DNA from: Diaporthe sp. PMI_573
Lineage: Eukaryota > Ascomycota > Sordariomycetes > Diaporthales > Diaporthaceae
Reading direction: 5' to 3'
DNA: 64,000 nucleotides
Assembly (NCBI GenBank): GCA_021399435.1
Contig: JAJTUP010000059.1
Location: 186,001-250,000 of the forward strand
The translations under genes were made by a program, and so were the position numbers. This document shows, in pieces, positions 57,501-64,000 of this stretch (its first letter is position 1; every line of letters begins with the position of its first letter). The notes under the pieces were generated by a model that saw only the letters and a list, made by a program, of their open reading frames with translations, was not told the DNA's origin and ran no database searches.

Positions 57501-58475
57501 GGGACCCACGCTCACAAATCCCATTTAACTACCTCTTCAGAGGGCCCCCAGGTAAGCAGTTCACCCACTTGAAGCAAGATTCAGAAACTTATAAATCGTG
57601 CAGGCACGGGCAAAACGACAACAGCTCGGAGAATCGGGCAGGTTTTCTATGACATGGGACTGTTGGCCACCAACCAAGTGTACGATTGTTCAACTACAGA
57701 CCTCATCGGCGAGTTTCGCGGGCAGACAGGGCCCAAGACACAGAAAGTCTTCCAGCGGGCTCTCGGTAAGGTTCTCTTCATCGTAAGCAGCTTTTGGATA
57801 CATTCTTTACCCCTTCAAGATCAACCATACCCCATATTTAGCCTGTACCACACAGGCTACAGGGTTTGAAACAGGCTATGGCTACCTTGTGGCTCACTCC
57901 TCACTGTATTGACATGAAGCTACTTCTTTGACAGCTAACTCTAAATGCTATAGGATGAGGCCTATCGGCTCAATGATGACGACCATTTCGGAAAAGAAGC
58001 CCTCGTCGAGATGCTGAACCTCCTGACCAAGGAAGCATACAAGGATAAGCTCGTGGTAATCCTCGCTGGATACAACGACGACATCAACAAACTCCTGCAG
58101 GTGAATGCCGGGCTGGGCAGTCGGTTCCCAGAAGTGATCCAGTTCGAGAGCCTCAAACCAAAAGACTGCGTCCAGCTCTTCGTCCAACGCCTCGAGGAGC
58201 AGAAGCTGGATGTCACCGACGTTAAGCCCGCACCAGTCAAGGCCAAACTGCAGAGCTCCTTCGAGAGGTTATCTGCGCTACCAGACTGGGGCAATGCCAG
58301 AGACGTCGACGCACTGGCGAAGGCAGTCTTTGGCAGGATGTTGAAGGGCTCCAGCGCTGGAAAGCCTGAGATGGTGGCCAAGGTCGGCGAGGTTTCCGCC
58401 GAGGTCGATGAGATGATTGCGGAAAGGGAGAAGCGGAATGGAGACTCATGCCCCGTGACTCATCTTTATCTATAG
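54537..58475 (+). CDS. Triple-AAA (CbbX/SpoVK-like) ATPase
   Basis: Exons 54537-57397, 57502-57551, 57604-57782 and 57954-58475 give at least 1203 aa. The true start is unresolved: the first codons are not ATG, so an upstream exon is likely. Residues 1-200 are polar, and 205-290 are a charged coiled coil (KKRREEKKKEHEEQVEDL). Three CbbX-type AAA modules follow. Module 1: Walker A GNSGTGKTT at about 414-422, degenerate Walker B LIDDVHII. Module 2: GNPGTGKTT at about 689-697, LIIDEAYGL. Module 3: GPPGTGKTT at about 968-976, LFIDEAYRL, then AGYNDDINKLL. Fungal proteins with this layout have unknown remodelling roles. Of its three introns, the first is a family-A and the third a family-B introner-like element; the third splits Walker B of module 3 between Ile and Asp. 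Confidence 0.85.
57398..57501 (+). repeat. Introner-like element, family A, copy 3
   Basis: A 104-bp phase-2 intron of the AAA gene (donor GTCAGT, acceptor TGCAG). It has about 89 of 104 positions identical to the GH3-relic intron and exactly the same length. Shared blocks include TTCTTCTCCTTCT, CGGATCCCCGTCTT and GCAGGACTAACGTAATA. Confidence 0.88.
57783..57953 (+). repeat. Introner-like element, family B, copy 1
   Basis: A 171-bp phase-0 intron of the AAA gene. Blocks shared with 61172-61360, in the same order: GTAAGCAGCTT.TGGATACA, CCCCTTCAAG, TTTGA.ACAGGCTATGG, and TTTGA.AGCT.ACTCT.AATGCT before the acceptor. An internal AGCCTGT / ACAGGCT pair can form a hairpin. Confidence 0.85.
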
Positions 58476-60353
58476 ACTGATACCACGCTGTATGTAAACA
58501 TTGCTTGGAGGGGTTCGGAAATGGACCGTACTTGGTATATCATGAATGATGTTTTCAATAGATATTGAACGGTAATTTGGGTAGATTGATACAGATCATA
58601 CAGACTAACCCGAAGAGCCATGAACACTCGTAAACACAATTGTGAGCACCCATTCGCATGGCTTGGAATCACGGCCTGAATATCTGCAGGTGGAGGACAT
58701 CCGGAAGGACTTGCCTACTACGGCCGCGCAATCTCAAAGGCCTGCCCCAAGTGAGAGGTCGAACCGTTGACCGGAAAAACCTAGTTTTTCAAACTAGAAG
58801 AGTGAATTTGCCCAGTTAGGAAGCTTAACACGAAGTGCATTGACCAACGTCATATACCAGTCCTTTGCCCAAAGTATATCTCTCTGCTCCGCCTGGGCAG
58901 TTGACCTGATTATGGGTGTGTATGTATCTCTCGCCTCTTCTGACGCTATGTTCTCGTCGAAGATTGGGATGTTGGCTTTGGAGAAGACGGTTTTCGCCTC
59001 CGGCTGCTTGCTTGCCCTGCATTCCGCATGCGTGCTGCTGCCAAGCTATCCTCCTCGCGTTCGTGTTGGAAGATGCAACACTAGGCAAACGTAACGCAGA
59101 TTTGCCTCACAGGATCCTACCGTTGCTTATTCCTCGAGTGACATCATTGGGAAGCATTGATAAAGTTACGATTTTCGTGAACCACTCATGAGAGGTGGCC
59201 CTTTAGTATCCCATTTCCGGCCGTTACGACGGCCGAAGACTGTTTCAATATGCAAATCAGTGGAGTTCTACCAACGAACCGCATGCTCCTTGAAGGATAT
59301 CTGCTCTGTGTGAGGGTGACTCACAGAGGACCAAAGCAGCAGCCCCACGCCTTCCACCTACGTTCGAGGCCAACAGAGTTTCAATCATGAACAGAGTGCG
59401 AAGCGACTCCGTGGTCTAGACCTCGGTTCTCAAAGAGTGCTTCGCACGGGCTGATCACCTTCTCTCCAACTTACCATTATGACGGCGGGATGACCTCGAG
59501 GTGGTTGAATCTGCTTTGACACCATCCGTAAAACAAAGTATCATGAACCCAAATTCTACTTTCCCAATGCGCTAGGGACCCGAGGTGCCTGAGTTCCTCA
59601 CCGACAGTAAGGTTTTGGGGGCGGTTCATGTCTCCTGACCTATTGTTATAAACATACCCGGATATGAACCTTAAATTCTGACGGCTGCAACCCGCCAGGG
59701 TCGCTGCTACCGGGTACAGCCACTCGTATCTCTGAACATGTTGCCGTTCACACTGCTGTCCGAACCGGCCGAGTCAGACGCTGACTCGCAATGCCGGGGT
59801 GAAGTCATCGCTGGGATGATTAGCTTTCAGACTACGTCAGAGGCAAATAACTTGGAATGGATATGATCTTGCCCGCATCTGCTTCCCTTTAAAGTTTGGA
59901 ACCCTTGACGACCAGGCCTCTACAAATTCTCCCCTTGGGTGAAGAATTGACGATCACCTGGCCCTCGTGCGTCGCTTATCTTGATGTCAGTTGGAATGTC
60001 AACTGCCCAGAGAAGAAGCCTTCATATCCAAGTGCGCCTTCCGATGATGATCTACAAGCCAATTCCCTTCTCCAGCACATGGAAGACAAAATGATTTGAT
60101 CCTTCTATTTGGCTGGGCCCATAAGTCTGAGCCGCACCAGGAGTTGTTTTGGAAGCGAAAGTTTATCTCACCCTCCTTGAACCCCACTTCGCCCTGCGAG
60201 AAAGCCCACTGTGACGCAACGTAAAACAATCGTAGTTCCCGAACCGTTGGCATGGGTTTGCTCATAAGTGCCTACCGACCCGTTCGCTTCTCTTCGTTCT
60301 CCAGAAGGTGATGGAATCACGGCAGAGTACTCCATTATATACGTGTGGAGTAC
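58476..60353. other. Intergenic, no gene recognised
   Basis: About 1.9 kb with short ORFs only and no domain signature. Confidence 0.45.
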
Positions 60354-62196
60354 ATGCCATTGACTCACTGCACTAATGCCATCAGCATGAATGGGCTTCT
60401 CATTCCTTCTTGGTACAAGCAAGAACCAACGCCTCAATCGTCTCTGGCTCTGATCACATTTCTCTTTGGATTCTCCTCGGCATGCGCCGTCTTTACGGCC
60501 ATCACAATCGTTGCTCAAGCATACCGGATCCTATATCGCTCAAAGCGACTGTTTACTTTTCATCCCTATGTCTTGATGATAACAGCCGTGTGGCTGGCCA
60601 GCGTCGTTTATTCTCTCATTTCCTACCTATATGTCCAAAACGTGATCCCCCCAAGGTACCTATCGTCCTGCCCGTCACAAGCCGGTCGACATCAACAATG
60701 CGCTGACTCTCAAGCCTGCTGCAGTTTCTGGCTGTTCTTCGCCATCCGTGAGTACACTGAACATATTACCAATATGGGTTCAAAGTCCATGCTGAATATC
60801 AAAATCTCTCCCTTAGTTGCCCTATGGACAATACAGGTCAGTCCTCCGCCCTCGGCTGTGAAACGTGAAATCTCAAGTTCTGAATGAGTGGTGATAGACA
60901 CAGTGTCTTATGCACATCATCATCAACCGTATCGCCCTTATCATGTACGATGGGCGTAAAGTGATTCGCCTGAAATGGGCTGTCGCATTAATTCTCGGAA
61001 TGGTTAATGTCAGCGTTTTCATTGTCTGGATGCCTGCACGCCTGCAGATCAGTCCAGCTTGGATCCACTTCAATGAGATATGGGACCGAGTTGAGAAGGG
61101 CATCTTTGCACTGATAGATCTCGGCCTCAACCTCTATTTCATCTACCTGGTTCGATCAGAGCTTGTTGCTCGTAAGCAGCTTCTGGATACAATTTCAACC
61201 CCTTCAAGAAGCACGTTCTACCAAATGTGGCCAGTGCCTCAAAGAACTTATCACACTGCTGGTTTTGAGACAGGCTATGGTCACATTGTGACCCTCTCCT
61301 CCCCCAATTTGTATGAAACTACTACCTTGGTCCTTTGATAGCTGACTCTGAATGCTGCAGATGGGCTGACCAAGTACGAAATACTGTACAAATTCAATCT
61401 GGTAATGATCTTTTGTTCTTTATCACTAGATGTAAGCCAGACCAAGCGCTGCTGTTGGAGAAATATCAGGAATTAGCTGACGTGTTACTTAGGTCATACT
61501 TATTGGCATCATGTCTCTCCCCGACGGTTTCGTGTAAGACAATCTTTCTAGTCTCAGTAGAGAATGAATCTCCCACCTCGTGCGAGCATACATACACTAC
61601 AAGACGACTGTTTTGGACATTTTCTAAATGCGCATTGTCCAACAGTGTCTATAGCTACATTCAATTCCATCCTCTGATGTATCTTATCAAGCTCGCGATT
61701 GAGAGTAAGTATTCCAGGCCGACCCGGACAAATTGACCAATCTCATTGCTCGGGAATGGAAGCTAATATGCACTTTTTTTTAGTGAACATGGCCGAACTT
61801 ATCATCAAAATTGTCAAGAGCACATCTGCACTCCACGAGAACCACTACGTGACATCGCTCCGAGCACCACCTCATCCAACACCCGAAAGCTCTGGTAATT
61901 CCAATCTTACCGCAGTAGCAAATAGCAGCGATCAGTCAGCAGACCAGAGTCCCGTTTCGGACCCGGCACCTGGCGAGATCTTCCGGGTGAGGCCAATGCC
62001 GCCCTCGTTCGACGCTGGCGATGTTGTAAATCGAAAGGCAAGTGTAGCCGAGGCATCAACATTTGGACAACTTCTGGACCCAAACCAGGGAAGACCAAGG
62101 CTTATGAGGAATGCCAGCGAGATGACTACCTTAGAAATAACAGCCGGATACTTAAATAGGGCGAGAGTGATATCTGCAGAGAAATCATCATGTTAA
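60354..62196 (+). CDS. Seven-helix integral membrane protein, function unknown
   Basis: Eight exons (60354-60655, 60725-60747, 60817-60836, 60904-61171, 61361-61431, 61493-61533, 61646-61704, 61784-62196) give 398 aa in phase. Two exons are only 23 and 20 nt. Seven hydrophobic segments can be drawn: ALITFLFGFSSACAVF, YVLMITAVWLASVVYSLISY, FWLFFAILALWTIQCL, WAVALILGMVNVSVFIVW, GIFALIDLGLNLYFIYL, FNLVMIFCSLSLDVILIGIM and YIQFHPLMYLIKLAIEMNMA. The tail of about 110 residues is polar and cytosolic-like. The ...TKYEILYKFNLVM... and QFHPL.YL.K..IEMNMA motifs recur, from memory, in uncharacterised fungal membrane proteins with a receptor-like layout. The start could instead be the ATG at 60387. Its fourth intron is a family-B introner-like element. 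Confidence 0.72.
61172..61360 (+). repeat. Introner-like element, family B, copy 2
   Basis: A 189-bp phase-1 intron of the membrane protein gene. It shares the ordered blocks of the AAA-gene intron at 57783-57953 from its first base to its last 40 bases, with an 18-bp length difference in the middle. Confidence 0.85.
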
Positions 62197-62397
62197 AAAT
62201 GCTCCTTCCACAAATGTCTGCCATTGTCGCCAGTGTTCAATTGTGTTCTAAAGTTCAATGTGGCAGCACAACTCGGGGACGACTGACTTCGGCTGAGGCT
62301 CAAAACGGCGGAGGTAGATTGGACAGTCCAAAGTCTAACCTACAGTTTTGCTCTTAGGACTGCACACCAAATTTCCAACGTACTAGAGCTTCATAAC

Positions 62398-62418
62398 CAT
62401 GCCATGCCATGCCATGCC
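62398..62418. repeat. CATGC x4 short tandem repeat
   Basis: Four consecutive CATGC units of 5 bp, nearly perfect. Confidence 0.8.
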
Positions 62419-62754
62419 TTGGTGGCTTTGCAGCAGCTCAGCGTGACATAAACACAGGACTAAAAGCTAGTCTGCGAAATAAGTCCCCTGGTATGTTATA
62501 CGATTTAGGAAGCTATTTGCAGTGAGGCGAAACAGCAGAAAGACAAAGCATGTGCGCATGCAAAATCAATATTTGCAACCAGGACCTAGGTATGTATAGT
62601 GATAGTTGCAACGAAGGACAAGGATCATCGACTGTCGGCTTACATTCACTCGTCACACACATTATTATCGTGACACAGCTACATTCAGAAAATATAAAAA
62701 AAACATTATTGCAGAGCTCCTACAGTTTGCTTACCTTCTGTCTGTGTCCTATAG

Positions 62755-62965
62755 GTAAATATTGCTCAGAAGGTTTTCCTATAGGAGGTTATCTTAAGGG
62801 AGGCTATTCTAAAGGAGGTTATCCTACAAGAGGATAGGAGGGTCTTTTCTAGGAGAGTGTCCTATGGAGGGTAGGAGGGCATCCCACAAGAGAGTGTCCC
62901 ATAAGAGGTTGTCCTACAGGAGGTTGTTCAACATGGGTTTATTTAGTAAGAGGTTTATCCCACAG
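62755..62965 (+). repeat. Degenerate minisatellite-like block, copy 2
   Basis: About 200 bp built from variants of a 15-18 bp unit: CCTATAGGAGGTTATC, CTAAAGGAGGTTATC, CCTACAAGAGGATAGG, CCCATAAGAGGTTGTC, CCTACAGGAGGTTGTT. Each unit is partly palindromic (CCTATAGG). It matches the block at 26170-26280 in inverse orientation. Confidence 0.7.
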
Positions 62966-63084
62966 GACGTTTGGTAGTGAGTGCTGCCCAGGTGATCTAC
63001 TATAGATGCTGTGGCCGCGTACTTAGTGGACACCAGAGCAAGGCTCGTATCATAGGACAATGCAAGGCCAATCACTTTTGATAG

Positions 63085-63700
63085 TCATTCACAGTTAGTT
63101 TAAAGAGCAGCAAATGATCATCAACCTTCAATAAAACGTCATTAGTATTACTGTGTGTCAACGGTGAGGAAGTAAAGTCATGGATAAGCAGCCCATTGAA
63201 AACGCCGAAGCGCTGCCCGGTAAGATCATCCTCGGTCATATCAAATTTTACAATCGCACGGCTCCGGAATCAATCCAGTGGAGGAAGGAATGAGGATATA
63301 TGTGGCCTACCTTCTGCCGAGCGAGAGGAGCCGGCAGCAGGGTATGTCGAGAGCAATTTCGTCCAAAAGCCTATCGCATTCTGCAGGCCTATGGTTGTCA
63401 GGAGGTCTTTCCACCCCTTGATCTTGCCGAACGCCTCGTACGTCTCGTCGAAGGAGGGTTGCCCAGGCTCACCAAGACCTTTTGCAGCGATCATCAACGG
63501 CCCATGATACCCAGGGTGAAGCTGATGTCCTGCTCCATTCTGAAGTGGCAGCTCTGGATCATAGTGCTTTCTGATGAGAATCGTGTCTCTTTGCCGGCCC
63601 TTGTTCTGCTAGTATGACACCATAACAATAGTATCTTCTCAAGCTTCTGGAGAAGTGAGCGGCTGTTTCATATCATAGTCGGCTTCAACTACCAGGTTCA
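63085..63700 (-). pseudogene. Partial or decayed gene of unknown family
   Basis: Three minus-strand coding-like stretches occur in order: HEYNHLNLVVEADYDMKQPL (about 63700-63640), then DTILIRKHYDPELPLQNG to LLSTYPAAGSSRSAE (about 63590-63325), then KFDMTEDDLTGQRFGVFNGL to the stop near 63085. They read like exons of one conserved protein, but the junctions I tried leave a frame conflict between the second and third stretch. It may be a gene with introns I misplaced, or a relic. Confidence 0.35.
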
Positions 63701-64000
63701 AGTGATTGTACTCGTGCCGTTGGCCGTAACCCAAGGCAGGAGCAATTAAGGGAGACCGTGCATCTGAAGACGCCCACGACTGTCCCACCTGGGCAGTGCG
63801 CAGCGTCGGAGCTTAAAGACATGGAGTTTCTGGAGGTGCTCAAATACGGGAATTGCCTTGGAAAATCAGGGTAGCATCGCCACTGGCGTAGCAAAGGCCT
63901 GGCGGTGGCGTCGCTGAGCGGCCGTGGGAGACGAGGCGTTTAAGATGATTTGGCGCACGATTGAGCACGGCAACAAAGCGGGAAATAACTCAACGGAGAA
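63701..64000. other. Right edge, upstream of the partial gene
   Basis: No supported gene. This may contain the 5' part of the minus-strand gene ending near 63085. Confidence 0.4.

Larger units (their letters stand above)
62197..63084. other. Intergenic with repeats
   Basis: No gene is seen. It contains the CATGC array and the larger degenerate repeat block listed separately. Confidence 0.45.

Noticed and set aside
58676..58805. tRNA-Phe-like sequence (minus strand, GAA anticodon-like loop and GGTTCGACC)
   Set aside because: The T-arm and acceptor stem do not pair; it is probably only a short inverted repeat next to a chance box-B match.
62755..62965. Possible CRISPR-like array
   Set aside because: Units are adjacent and degenerate without unique spacers, in a eukaryotic genome; it is a minisatellite-type repeat.

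Overview
This window is filamentous-ascomycete (Pezizomycotina) nuclear DNA. The genes are split by short introns of about 50-190 bp with GTRAGT-type donors and CTRAC branch sites. The families are fungal: MED4, Lcp5, ALG10, QCR10, TM9/EMP70, the SNO/SNZ vitamin B6 pair, an UstYa-like (DUF3328) protein, an Hce2/Ecp2-like secreted protein, and transposon relics. I could not fix the genus; a Sordariomycete-like organism is plausible but not proven. All coordinates and splice sites were worked out by hand from frame continuity and family conservation.

Layout. The left part (0.4-24.4 kb) is mostly ordinary chromosome: an orphan UstYa-like gene, a small conserved protein, an Hce2-like effector candidate, ALG10 (5 exons), QCR10 (5 exons ending in a 9-nt exon), MED4, a TM9SF/EMP70 protein, Lcp5, a flavin monooxygenase, a small secreted cysteine protein, and the divergent pair SNO (PLP synthase glutaminase) and SNZ/PDX1 (PLP synthase). 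Just past PDX1 is a 56-bp diverged copy of its own 3' end. Then comes a GH3 beta-glucosidase broken by two frameshifts and cut at its 5' end by Gypsy-like retrotransposon sequence.

From about 24.4 to 37.6 kb is an accessory island. It holds transposon debris (a Gypsy 3' end and a pogo/Fot-type transposase tail), an intact DUF7924 protein with a PD-(D/E)XK-like nuclease signature and a perfectly in-frame C-terminal duplication, an intact 1035-aa SNF2-like helicase, and a divergent pair of Cys-rich proteins that both look damaged. The nuclease, helicase and Cys-rich genes resemble a cassette of unknown role.

The right part (38.6-64 kb) is gene-poor: a small nuclear-type protein, a GFA/CENP-V-like protein with an apparent GC-AG intron, an alpha-carbonic anhydrase, an AT-rich RIP-like block with a broken TALE-homeodomain gene, a solo LTR with a perfect 5-bp target duplication, a triple-AAA CbbX-like ATPase, a 7-TM-like integral membrane protein, and a partial unknown gene at the edge.

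The strongest unexpected signal is two families of introner-like introns. Three introns in three unrelated genes (flavin monooxygenase, GH3 relic, AAA ATPase) are each exactly 104 bp and about 78-86% identical. Two further introns (AAA ATPase and membrane protein; 171 and 189 bp) share a second consensus. This points to spliceosomal introns multiplying as mobile units in this genome.
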